A stretch of DNA of 64,000 nucleotides from Pseudomonas gingeri (GTDB lineage Bacteria; Pseudomonadota; Gammaproteobacteria; Pseudomonadales; Pseudomonadaceae), in NCBI RefSeq assembly GCF_013385635.1, contig NZ_JACAPR010000013.1, forward strand, positions 234,836-298,835, given 5' to 3'. The position numbers and the translations under genes were made by a program. The notes under the pieces were generated by a model, which did not search any database, was not told where the DNA came from, and saw only the letters and a program-made list of their open reading frames with translations. Positions 18,257 to 26,448 of the stretch are shown in pieces (the first letter of the stretch is position 1; the number at the start of each line of letters is the position of its first letter).

Positions 18257-18907
18257 ATGACGAAGTCCCTGAGATTCCAGACGCTGATGTTATTGAGTGC
18301 CTGCCTCGCGTTGATATTGTCGATCAGTTTGGCGTGGCTTTACTCCCTGTCCAGCAACTTACAGGACTATAGAGACTTGATTGAAGGGCCATTAAAGGCA
18401 TCGCACCTGGCCGACGAAGCCAATTTACAGTTCAAGCTGCAGATGCAGGAGTGGAAGACCATCCTCTTGCAGGGCAAGAACAACTCCGCTGATTATCAGG
18501 AGCATTGGAGCAAGTTCGAGAATCAGGAACATCAAGTACAAGACGCCCTCAAGCGCTTGCGTGTACTCGATGGCATCGATCCGGCAGTGAAGGCCCGGAT
18601 TGACAAACTGAGCGAGGAGCACCGTGTCCTGGCTAACGCTTATCGCAAAGTCAGGGATGCCTTCGTTACCACGAGCGCTGACGCGATGACGACTGATCAG
18701 GCAGTGATCGGTATCGATCGCACCGTCATCAACCAGATGAACCAGTTGGTAATAGACCTTCGCAACCAGAGCAACGCGCAATCTCGCGATATTCGTACTG
18801 ACGCAAGCCAGACCATTCTGACGGGCACACTGGCGATATTAGTCTCGGCGCTGTTATTAGGCACCTTCACCTTATTATCGTCACGCCGACTTCGCAGGAC
18901 AATTTAA
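18257..18907 (+). CDS. Receptor-like protein with sensor and two membrane segments but no signalling domain
   Basis: This 216-residue protein has an N-terminal membrane helix (about 10-30), a helical periplasmic region typical of chemoreceptor sensors (KASHLADEANLQFKLQMQEWK), and a second membrane helix (about 187-208). It then stops after SSRRLRRTI, where a HAMP domain would begin. No HAMP or methyl-accepting domain follows in any frame. It could be a truncated chemoreceptor or a free-standing sensor that pairs with another receptor. Confidence 0.7.
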   Translation: MTKSLRFQTLMLLSACLALILSISLAWLYSLSSNLQDYRDLIEGPLKASHLADEANLQFKLQMQEWKTILLQGKNNSADYQEHWSKFENQEHQVQDALKRLRVLDGIDPAVKARIDKLSEEHRVLANAYRKVRDAFVTTSADAMTTDQAVIGIDRTVINQMNQLVIDLRNQSNAQSRDIRTDASQTILTGTLAILVSALLLGTFTLLSSRRLRRTI

Positions 18908-18954
18908 TAAGCGAGACCACTTAAGATTATTTTTAATTGCAATGAGGAAACATC

Positions 18955-19380
18955 ATGTCTTGGAATCCGCGCCATCTATCAGCAACACAGTCACTGACCG
19001 CATCACAAGCTCGAATGATAGATATACAAGAATGCCTGAGCCATCTTGAACTAATACCCTGCGACCCTGATGCAGCCAGATCTTTAGTTGGGCACATAAG
19101 GTGGCTAGCCCTGTCAGCCGACACCGCGCTATTAGCATCGACGAGTATTTTTTTCCTAGAGCTCCACAAATTAATAAGCACACCGAGCATCGAAAAAAAA
19201 CTGCAAGGCGCCACGCTGCAAATACTTAAAAAATGCTGCAACTTACTGGCATGGCAATTGGAACTCACAAACCCTCGCACGGGCATTTTGCAAATGGATA
19301 GACTGGAAGAGATGATTCTGCTTAGCAACTTGAAACTATCCCTAAAAGGGGATCCACCTCCACCTGCCCCTCAAAAATAA
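18955..19380 (+). CDS. Small helical hypothetical protein
   Basis: This 141-residue protein has a good ribosome-binding site (GAGGAAA, 4 bases before the ATG). It is predicted mainly helical and ends in a proline-rich tail (PPPPAPQK). The segment VGHIRWLALSADTALLAS faintly resembles an Hpt helix, but I cannot identify the phosphotransfer histidine motif with confidence. Base composition is more AT-rich than neighbours, as in the next gene, which suggests separate origin. It lies 47 bases after the truncated receptor. Function unknown. Confidence 0.6.
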   Translation: MSWNPRHLSATQSLTASQARMIDIQECLSHLELIPCDPDAARSLVGHIRWLALSADTALLASTSIFFLELHKLISTPSIEKKLQGATLQILKKCCNLLAWQLELTNPRTGILQMDRLEEMILLSNLKLSLKGDPPPPAPQK

Positions 19381-19458
19381 AAAGCTGTTTAAATTAATAA
19401 CAACATATCGCAACCATTAACACCAACCTCTGTCATGACCGTGCAGAGAGGTTCCCTG

Positions 19459-20325
19459 ATGCTGACAGAACTCACCGCTGAACAAATAAAACTCGCTTTA
19501 CAGGGTATTAGTGTGCCGCCCCAGCCACAAATCATGGTGGACCTGCAAATTGAACAGTACATGCCAGATCCTGACTTGACAGCGATCGCCAGATTGATCT
19601 CTCAAGATCCAGGCATGGCAGGAGCATTGCTGAAACTAATAAATTCCAGTCATTTCGGTCTAAGCAATCGTGTCTCTTCCATTCAACGCGCCGTCAACCT
19701 TCTGGGAAGCCGCTCCATCATTAACCTTATTAATGCACTTTCAATTAAAAGTGAGATGACTGACGATGCAATAGTGACGCTCAATCGATTCTGGGATACG
19801 GCTCAAGATGTTGCAATGACCTGTTTGACTCTCGCCAAGCGAATTGGCTCGCAGGCCGTTGATGAAGCCTATGCACTGGGGCTATTCCATGACTGTGGAG
19901 TCCCCTTGATGTTTAAAAAATTCCCTAACTACATGACCATTCTGGAACAAGGCTATGCATCAACAAGCCGCAATCAGCGCATTGTGGATATCGAAAATAA
20001 AAACTTTAATACCAATCACGCAGTCGTCGGTTATTTCACAGCAAAAGCCTGGCACCTTCCCGAGCACTTGAGCATCACCATTGCCAATCACCATAACGCA
20101 CTTGCTGTGTTTAGTGACGAATCCAGTCGACATAGCGCACTCAAAAACCTGCTTTCAATTCTAAAGATGTCCGAGCATATCTGCGAATCACATTTAGTAT
20201 TGGGGAAAGAGCGTCAGGATCATGAATGGAACACTGTAGGTCATCTAATACTCGATTATGTCGGCTTATCGGAGTACGACTTCGAGGAACTCAAATCCAA
20301 TATTCGTGATCTTGGTTCCCGCTAG
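19459..20325 (+). CDS. HDOD domain signalling protein
   Basis: The ATG at 19459 follows a GAGAGG ribosome-binding site and gives 288 residues. An HDOD domain occupies most of it: ISQDPGMAGALLKLINSSHFG, IQRAVNLLGSRSIINLINAL and GLFHDCGVPLMFKKFP. HDOD proteins are regulatory, related to HD phosphohydrolases without a full metal site, and are common in chemotaxis and c-di-GMP networks. Codon use is AT-richer than the surrounding genome. Confidence 0.88.
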   Translation: MLTELTAEQIKLALQGISVPPQPQIMVDLQIEQYMPDPDLTAIARLISQDPGMAGALLKLINSSHFGLSNRVSSIQRAVNLLGSRSIINLINALSIKSEMTDDAIVTLNRFWDTAQDVAMTCLTLAKRIGSQAVDEAYALGLFHDCGVPLMFKKFPNYMTILEQGYASTSRNQRIVDIENKNFNTNHAVVGYFTAKAWHLPEHLSITIANHHNALAVFSDESSRHSALKNLLSILKMSEHICESHLVLGKERQDHEWNTVGHLILDYVGLSEYDFEELKSNIRDLGSR

Positions 20326-20747
20326 AAATCACATGAGCCCCCCTCTCCTCTACCCGGGGCACTTGCGGCTTTCAAAAAGACGTCTCCTGGATCAGCCGTG
20401 CAATTTGGCAAAAATGCTGTAACCCCAAGCGCTGTAGCAAAGTCATGATCATCCTTGAGGCGAGTTTCCTGCGCCTCAGTAGGGGAACTCCCAGCTAAAA
20501 ACCAGCGTACCCCGATAGTCGTCCCCCCTTCATAGTCCGCATGATTCATTACCTACCGTGGCCGGGCAGTTAGTTCATTGTCACCCACCCTGCCGCAAAC
20601 CTCATACGTAGACGGGTGAACTGGACGGGCGTTGAACAGGAACATTTATCCATACGCCGGCTGACCCCTGCGTTTCGATTGACCAATCCCAGACCGGAAA
20701 TTGCCCATGAAGCGCGACGATTGCACCGGTAAATCAAGGTGGCGTGC
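20326..20747. other. Intergenic region with no clear gene
   Basis: A minus-strand frame at 20322-20549 could encode 75 residues but has no recognised domain or good ribosome-binding site. A half-site ATTACCTACC near 20551 resembles one arm of the shared promoter dyad, without the other arm. The promoter of the GGDEF-EAL gene is probably here. Confidence 0.4.
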
Positions 20748-22493
20748 ATGAGAGAAAAACGCCCCATACGCCACTCTCCCTCCGAGCAAGCGGATGGCTA
20801 CTCCTGCGATATGTCCGCTCTCAAGACGACAGAACAGCTTCTCGATCAGGTTGAGAGCATGGCCCGACTCGGCCACTGGCAGTTCGACTATCGACAGGTC
20901 GCCTTGCGGCTGTCGGCGCAAGCCTGCCGCATGGTCGACAAGCCACGCCATTGGTCACCATCGCGCAACGAAGCCCTCGCCCTACTCGTGCCAGAAGATC
21001 GCAGGCGGGTTGTCGGGCGTATCCGACAAGCCCTTTCCGAGCGCACCACCGCCTTGGCGCTGGAGTATTGCGTAGCAATGGGCAAGCAGCAGCTGCATCT
21101 GTATTCATGTCTGCGAGTCGAATACGCCGTTGACGGCACGCCCCTGCAAATGCTCGCTACCGTCCAGGACATCAGCGAACTGAAAACCTGTCAGCAGCGG
21201 CTGCATGCCCTGACCTTCCATGACGCGTTGACCGGGCTGCCCAACCGCGAACTGTTCAAGGAGCACCTTCAGCAAGCGTCGCTCCAGGCCAAACACAGCG
21301 GCCACCAGGTCGCCGTGGCGATTCTCGACCTCGACAACTTCAAGGTGATAAACAACACCTTGGGCCAAGAGTCTGGTGATGAGCTACTGCGGGAAGCAGC
21401 CGCACGCTTGCAGAGTTTCGAGCACGGCGACAATACCGTTGCACGCCTCGGAGGTGCCGAGTTCGCCCTGATTTTTACCGGTGTCAGCACGACAATAGAC
21501 CTGGACAACCTGGGTAGAAAAATCCTGCACAGCATCACCGGTATCTACGGGCTCCAGGATCAGGAAGTCTTCGTGTCCGGCAGCCTCGGCATCGCCAGCA
21601 GTCCGACAGATGCCGACAGTGCCAGCAAACTCTTGCAGCACGCCGATTCGGCTATGTCCTACGCCAAACTACAGGGACGAAACAACGTTCAGCGCTACTC
21701 GCCGCGCCTGACCCAGCAGACCGCAGAACGCCTGGCCCTGGCAGCCAGCTTGCGCCATGCACAGCACAACGGAGAATTGTCGCTGCACTTTCAGCCGCAG
21801 ATAAACCTGGCCAACGGGCATCTGATCGGTGCCGAAGCCCTGTTGCGCTGGAACCATCCACAGCATGGTCAGGTATCTCCGGACACATTCATTCCAATCG
21901 CCGAAGAGGCCGGGCTGATCGTAGGTATCGGCGAATGGGTCCTGGACCAGGCTTGCAGCTGTGCGGTCGCCTGGAACAGTGGTAACCGCTACCCTCCGCT
22001 GAAAATAGCCGTCAACCTGTCACCGCGGCAGTTCCAGAGAAGCGACCTGATTTCGTCAATCCGCACCATCTTGCAAGTAACAGGATGCAAACCGGGCTGG
22101 CTGGAACTGGAAATCACCGAAGGCTTGTTACTGGACAACAGCATCGCTGTACGCGAAGCCCTTGAACAATTGAATGCCATGGGCCTCTCCATCGCTATCG
22201 ACGATTTCGGCACCGGTTATTCCGCACTCGGCTACCTCAGTCGCTTGCCCATCGAAACCCTGAAGATCGACCGTACCTTCATCTACGACATCGAACACAA
22301 CCGCGACAGCGCCGAGCTGGTCAAGTCGATCATTTCCATGGCGCACAGCTTGCGTTTATCGCTGGTAGCCGAGGGTGTCGAAGAAGCCTTCCAGCAAGCG
22401 TTCCTGCAATGCTACGGCTGCCACACTGCGCAGGGCTGGCTGTATGGCAAAGCCATGCCACAAGAGGATTTCGAAAATCTGTTGTTGGCCTAG
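20748..22493 (+). CDS. PAS-GGDEF-EAL protein, likely c-di-GMP phosphodiesterase
   Basis: The ATG at 20748 has AAGGTGG upstream; a GTG at 20739 is possible. The order is a PAS-like domain (about 15-150), GGDEF (about 155-310) and EAL (about 325-580). The GGDEF signature is degenerate (RLGGAEF, with Asp replaced by Ala), so cyclase activity is unlikely. The EAL half keeps GAEALLRW, the ELEITEG and DDFGTGYS motifs and LKIDRTF. Late motifs are slightly altered (VAEGVEE, QGWLYGKAMP). It probably degrades c-di-GMP and lacks membrane segments. Confidence 0.9.
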   Translation: MREKRPIRHSPSEQADGYSCDMSALKTTEQLLDQVESMARLGHWQFDYRQVALRLSAQACRMVDKPRHWSPSRNEALALLVPEDRRRVVGRIRQALSERTTALALEYCVAMGKQQLHLYSCLRVEYAVDGTPLQMLATVQDISELKTCQQRLHALTFHDALTGLPNRELFKEHLQQASLQAKHSGHQVAVAILDLDNFKVINNTLGQESGDELLREAAARLQSFEHGDNTVARLGGAEFALIFTGVSTTIDLDNLGRKILHSITGIYGLQDQEVFVSGSLGIASSPTDADSASKLLQHADSAMSYAKLQGRNNVQRYSPRLTQQTAERLALAASLRHAQHNGELSLHFQPQINLANGHLIGAEALLRWNHPQHGQVSPDTFIPIAEEAGLIVGIGEWVLDQACSCAVAWNSGNRYPPLKIAVNLSPRQFQRSDLISSIRTILQVTGCKPGWLELEITEGLLLDNSIAVREALEQLNAMGLSIAIDDFGTGYSALGYLSRLPIETLKIDRTFIYDIEHNRDSAELVKSIISMAHSLRLSLVAEGVEEAFQQAFLQCYGCHTAQGWLYGKAMPQEDFENLLLA

Positions 22494-22562
22494 GCCAGTG
22501 GCCTGCCCATGCCCGGGCGCCGTCGCCGAGCACTCTACAAAGCGAAATGTCGCGCCCCATGA

Positions 22563-22651
22563 GGTAGGGCAATACCTACCAAAACCACCGGAATGACCAC
22601 CCCAAAATAAGCACTGCCCGATGGTCAGCCGCTGCGCCTGGTTCGTATGAT
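22563..22651 (+). promoter_or_regulatory. Shared promoter module, copy B
   Basis: GGTAGGGCAATACCTACC occurs at 22563-22580, GATGG begins at 22620 and TATGAT lies at 22646-22651. Spacing from dyad to -10 equals that of copy A (83 bp). It is placed about 155 bases upstream of the MCP-porin-PstS-like operon and is presumably its promoter. Confidence 0.7.
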
Positions 22652-22807
22652 TTCGACATGAAATGTTTGGCTCCGACATTGATTGGCGAGTCGAGTCATC
22701 TGCAGGAAAAGCCCTATTGAGCGTAGCAACCAAAATCCCTGAACGTTTGCGGCCAAGAACATCCTCGCGCCGGGGCTCATGTTCTATTTACGATTGAGAC
22801 CCCTGAA

Positions 22808-24430
22808 ATGCTCCAAAAAATACCCCTGACTTTAAAGCTTTCTCTGATGCCCGCCGTGGCACTGATCGGACTTCTGATTTTCGTCGGTTATACCTCAATT
22901 CAGTTGTCCAACAACGATGCGAGACTGATTGCTCTCGAGGACAACAGTTACCCCATCCTGGAAAAAGCCGACTCGATAATTTTCCAGTTCTCGCGCTTGC
23001 CAGGAATGCTCAACGGTGCGGTGACCGCAGGAGAAATATCAGCCCTCAACGACGCCCGAAAAGTGCTCGATGATATCGCCATGAAACAGCAGGAGCTCCA
23101 GGACCTGGGCCGTAAGCAGGAGCAGCGCAATCAACAGCTCGTGGATTGGAATGAGGCCATCAAGCGCTATTGCGACAATGCCATTTCAGCGTCGGAGCAA
23201 TTGATCAACGGCAGCCGTACATTCGAAACATTACGACCCAACCTGGATCGCATGGCCATAGATCTGCAGGTGGCCAATAAACTCGGCGCAGACTTTCGGG
23301 CGGATGCCTATAAGGTTTTTCAGACCAACCTCTCTCAAACCCGCACAGACAACGCGACCACCACCCATGCGGGCTATGGCCTGACGCTCGTGCTGGTGCT
23401 GCTGGTTATGTCGGGCTCGATTGTGGTCATTCGCCAGATCATGAAAAACATCCATGGCGTAGTCGACTCACTGAAGGCCATTGCTTGCGGCGACGGAGAC
23501 CTGACTCGCCGGGTAGATGTCCGCTCCGAAGATGAAATCGGCACCATGATCATCCTGTTCAACAGCGTCCTCGACAAACTGCAAAGCACCCTTCGCCAGA
23601 TAATCGATTCGGCCAACCCGCTGGGTAACGTGTCGAAGGAGCTGTACCGCCTGACACAAAACTCAGAAGAAAACACCAAGTCTCAACAGGATCGCACCGA
23701 CTCGATAAGTCGCGATATCCACACCATGACGGTGAGTATCCAGGAAGTGGCACAGCGTTCGCAGCAAGCTTCCGAGGAAGCAGGAGCCGCCTCCAGACAG
23801 GCCGATACGGCACGCCAGGTCATCAGCGGGTTGTCGACCAATATCAGAGACCTTGGCATCAGCGTACTCAGTGCAGTGCAGGACATGCAGCAGCTGGAAG
23901 AGGAAACCCAGCAGGTCGGCACTGTGCTGACCGTCATTCACAGTATTGCTGAGCAAACCAATCTCCTGGCCCTGAATGCCGCCATTGAGGCGGCCAGGGC
24001 CGGTGAACAAGGCAGAGGGTTTGCGGTGGTCGCCGATGAAGTCCGGTCCCTGGCACAGAAGACTGCCGCCTCTACCGCAGAGATAAGACAAATTATCCAG
24101 CGTCTGCAGAACAGCGCCAACAGCGTGCTCAATGTCATGACGCTCAACGGCGAGAAAGCCCAAGCCAGTATCGAAAGCTCTGTACAGGCCACTGCAACGC
24201 TGGACGCCATCGCCCAAACCGTACGTCAGATCAACCAGCTCAATGCCGGCATCGCGCAGTTCACACACGAACAAATAGGCCTCAGCCATTCAATACAGAA
24301 AGACACGGAAGTCCTCCAGCAGGACTCCAAAGCATCCGCCCATGGTGCCGATGCCACTGCCCGCCTCGGTGAGCAACTGGTCAGCACAGGGGATCACTTG
24401 CGCGCGACCACTTCTCAGTTCCGCGTTTAA
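22808..24430 (+). CDS. Methyl-accepting chemotaxis protein
   Basis: This 540-residue receptor has a first membrane helix (about 10-33), a helical periplasmic domain, a second membrane helix (about 193-215), HAMP and a signalling domain with an intact tip (AEQTNLLALNAAIEAARAGE). Receptors with four-helix sensors often detect small organic acids, amines or inorganic ions. The gap to the porin gene is 24 bases, so they are probably cotranscribed. Confidence 0.92.
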   Translation: MLQKIPLTLKLSLMPAVALIGLLIFVGYTSIQLSNNDARLIALEDNSYPILEKADSIIFQFSRLPGMLNGAVTAGEISALNDARKVLDDIAMKQQELQDLGRKQEQRNQQLVDWNEAIKRYCDNAISASEQLINGSRTFETLRPNLDRMAIDLQVANKLGADFRADAYKVFQTNLSQTRTDNATTTHAGYGLTLVLVLLVMSGSIVVIRQIMKNIHGVVDSLKAIACGDGDLTRRVDVRSEDEIGTMIILFNSVLDKLQSTLRQIIDSANPLGNVSKELYRLTQNSEENTKSQQDRTDSISRDIHTMTVSIQEVAQRSQQASEEAGAASRQADTARQVISGLSTNIRDLGISVLSAVQDMQQLEEETQQVGTVLTVIHSIAEQTNLLALNAAIEAARAGEQGRGFAVVADEVRSLAQKTAASTAEIRQIIQRLQNSANSVLNVMTLNGEKAQASIESSVQATATLDAIAQTVRQINQLNAGIAQFTHEQIGLSHSIQKDTEVLQQDSKASAHGADATARLGEQLVSTGDHLRATTSQFRV

Positions 24431-24454
24431 CACCCTAAAGAGAACACCCCCCGA

Positions 24455-25615
24455 ATGTTCAACTATCGAGTCCTCAGCACACTCGCCATTTGCGTGGCCA
24501 GTGCACCCGTATTCGCACTGGATCAAGGCGACTATCGCTTCAATGGCTTCGGCACTGTCGGCGTAACCCATCTGGGTGGCGACAGCCAGAGCCACGGCTA
24601 CGGTATCAGCGGCCAGACCACCGATGGCTGGCGTGGTGACCAACTTTCCAAGTTGGGTGGTCAACTCCAGTACGGCCTGACCGATACCATCGGTTTCACC
24701 GTCCAGATGTTGGCCAAGGCGTACAGCGACCAATGGCGACTCAGACCAGAATGGCTGTACCTGTCCTGGGAGGCGACCGACAAGTTGAAGTTCAGTGCGG
24801 GCAAGCTCGGCACCCCGATTTACATGTACTCGGAAACCCTCAATGTTGGCTTTACCAATCCGTGGATCCGTCTGCCGGAGGAGGTATATAACCAGGTTCA
24901 GCTCAGTACCACTCGTGGTCTCAGTGCGGTCTTTACCCAACCCCTGTCTTTCGGATCACTCACCTTGCAGGTCGCTGGCGGACAGTCGACCAACGACAAG
25001 AACTACGTGCTGGATGAAATCCGCACAGCCGACTCCAAGAATGCCTATTTCGCCAATGCGACCTTGAGCACCAATGATTTTGGTTCCCTGCGAATTAGCT
25101 ACTCGCAAAACAACTTGCATACGAACGTGCATAGCAGCGTTCAGCCCCCCTTTGGCCCTCCGACTGACATCACCTTCATGCACCTGGACGGCAACAAGGC
25201 GGAATTCGCCTCGATCGGCTATCAGTTCGACAACGGAACCTGGGTGAGCAGCAACGAAGCCACCAAACTGACCATCCGCGCGACCGGATCCGAGCCGATC
25301 AACGCGTTCTATACGATGGCCGGACGTCGATTCGGTAGCTTCCTGGCCCACGTCACTTATGGCCAGATGGACGACAGTTCGGGACGCGAATCATCGTGGA
25401 CCTACGGCTTGAACTACAACGTCACGCCAACCGTCGTGGTGAAGGGCGAGTTCAAAAGAATCGATACCTCGGGTGGTGCCCCGGGATTCTTCTCGCGCAA
25501 TGCCCAGCAGACCGTCGACGATGCTGTCTATAGCGCCAGCAACGGCCAGCAAGGTTCGCCTTCGCGCAACTTCGACGGTGACATCATTAGTCTCGGCGTC
25601 GATTTCGTCTTCTAA
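24455..25615 (+). CDS. Outer-membrane porin-like beta-barrel protein
   Basis: This 386-residue protein begins with a signal peptide (ending PVFALD near residue 22). It has alternating hydrophobic strands rich in aromatic and glycine residues and ends with FVF, the C-terminal phenylalanine recognised by the outer-membrane assembly machinery. It likely forms a channel. It is sandwiched between a chemoreceptor and a small periplasmic phosphate-binding-like protein, so detection and uptake of one ligand may be linked. Confidence 0.8.
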   Translation: MFNYRVLSTLAICVASAPVFALDQGDYRFNGFGTVGVTHLGGDSQSHGYGISGQTTDGWRGDQLSKLGGQLQYGLTDTIGFTVQMLAKAYSDQWRLRPEWLYLSWEATDKLKFSAGKLGTPIYMYSETLNVGFTNPWIRLPEEVYNQVQLSTTRGLSAVFTQPLSFGSLTLQVAGGQSTNDKNYVLDEIRTADSKNAYFANATLSTNDFGSLRISYSQNNLHTNVHSSVQPPFGPPTDITFMHLDGNKAEFASIGYQFDNGTWVSSNEATKLTIRATGSEPINAFYTMAGRRFGSFLAHVTYGQMDDSSGRESSWTYGLNYNVTPTVVVKGEFKRIDTSGGAPGFFSRNAQQTVDDAVYSASNGQQGSPSRNFDGDIISLGVDFVF

Positions 25616-25626
25616 GGAGCGTTTCA

Positions 25627-26031
25627 ATGAAATTGTCTATTGTCGCTCAAAGCGTGATGACCCTATTAAGCATGGTTGGCGTGGCCCACGCAGAGGTTGC
25701 GGTGATTGTGAATCCTGCGCTCACTACCGCACCGACCCAGTCACAGGTGGCGAATATTTTTCTCGGAAAGGACAAGTCCCTCAAAGGTGTCGATCAAGAT
25801 AGCTGGACCCCCACCAAGGACAAGTTCTACAGCGCCGTGACCAGCAAAAGTGAATCACAGTTAAAATCCTATTGGTCGGGCCTGGTGTTCACCGGTAAGG
25901 GTCAGCCACTGCCGCACGTTGCTGACGATGCCGCAGTGGTCGCCCAGGTGAGCGCTCAACCGGACGCCATCGGGTATGTGGATAAAGCGACTGTGAACGA
26001 CAAGGTCAAGGTACTGTTTACCTTGCCTTGA
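25627..26031 (+). CDS. Small periplasmic PstS-like substrate-binding domain protein
   Basis: This 134-residue protein has a signal peptide (ending GVAHAEV near residue 23). Its mature part resembles the short PstS-related proteins: VAVIVNPALTTAPTQSQVANIFLGK, FYSAVTSKSESQLKSYWSGLVFTGKG and QPDAIGYVDKATV. It is about half the length of a true PstS and no pst permease is nearby. It could be a ligand-binding partner for the receptor encoded two genes upstream. It lies 11 bases after the porin gene. Confidence 0.78.
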   Translation: MKLSIVAQSVMTLLSMVGVAHAEVAVIVNPALTTAPTQSQVANIFLGKDKSLKGVDQDSWTPTKDKFYSAVTSKSESQLKSYWSGLVFTGKGQPLPHVADDAAVVAQVSAQPDAIGYVDKATVNDKVKVLFTLP

Positions 26032-26448
26032 TGGCGGTTGCCGGTAACACGCTCAATCTTTTTTGTATTGAATACACAACCGTCGTTATTGCCCGTTGGG
26101 CTGCAAGTGGGAACGTCGAAAAAATGAAACCTGATCGGATAACGGTCCGCTAACCAGGATGGTTCACCTGCGAACTAACGTCGCCTTAGAGAAGGCCCTC
26201 CCAAGTTATCCGTCGACGAACACACAGCCCAACCCGGCTTTTCATTAACGAATCAGCTTATGGAGGGCAGAGATCTGTCTGCCCCATAGGCTCATCCAAA
26301 TCCCGAATGACTCAGGGAGCAATTACCTGCTTTGGCTGTAGAACTTCCAGTTAAAGCAAAACAATTGAGGTTAAGCACTTAAATTACAGGCCGGCGTATA
26401 GAAGCCTGTTCGTTAAAAACATGACAACACCACCGAGTGGATGCCCCT
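26032..26448. other. Intergenic region
   Basis: About 417 bases with no convincing coding potential, terminator or dyad element. It is AT-richer near its right end, where the promoter of the Cache receptor is expected. Confidence 0.4.
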
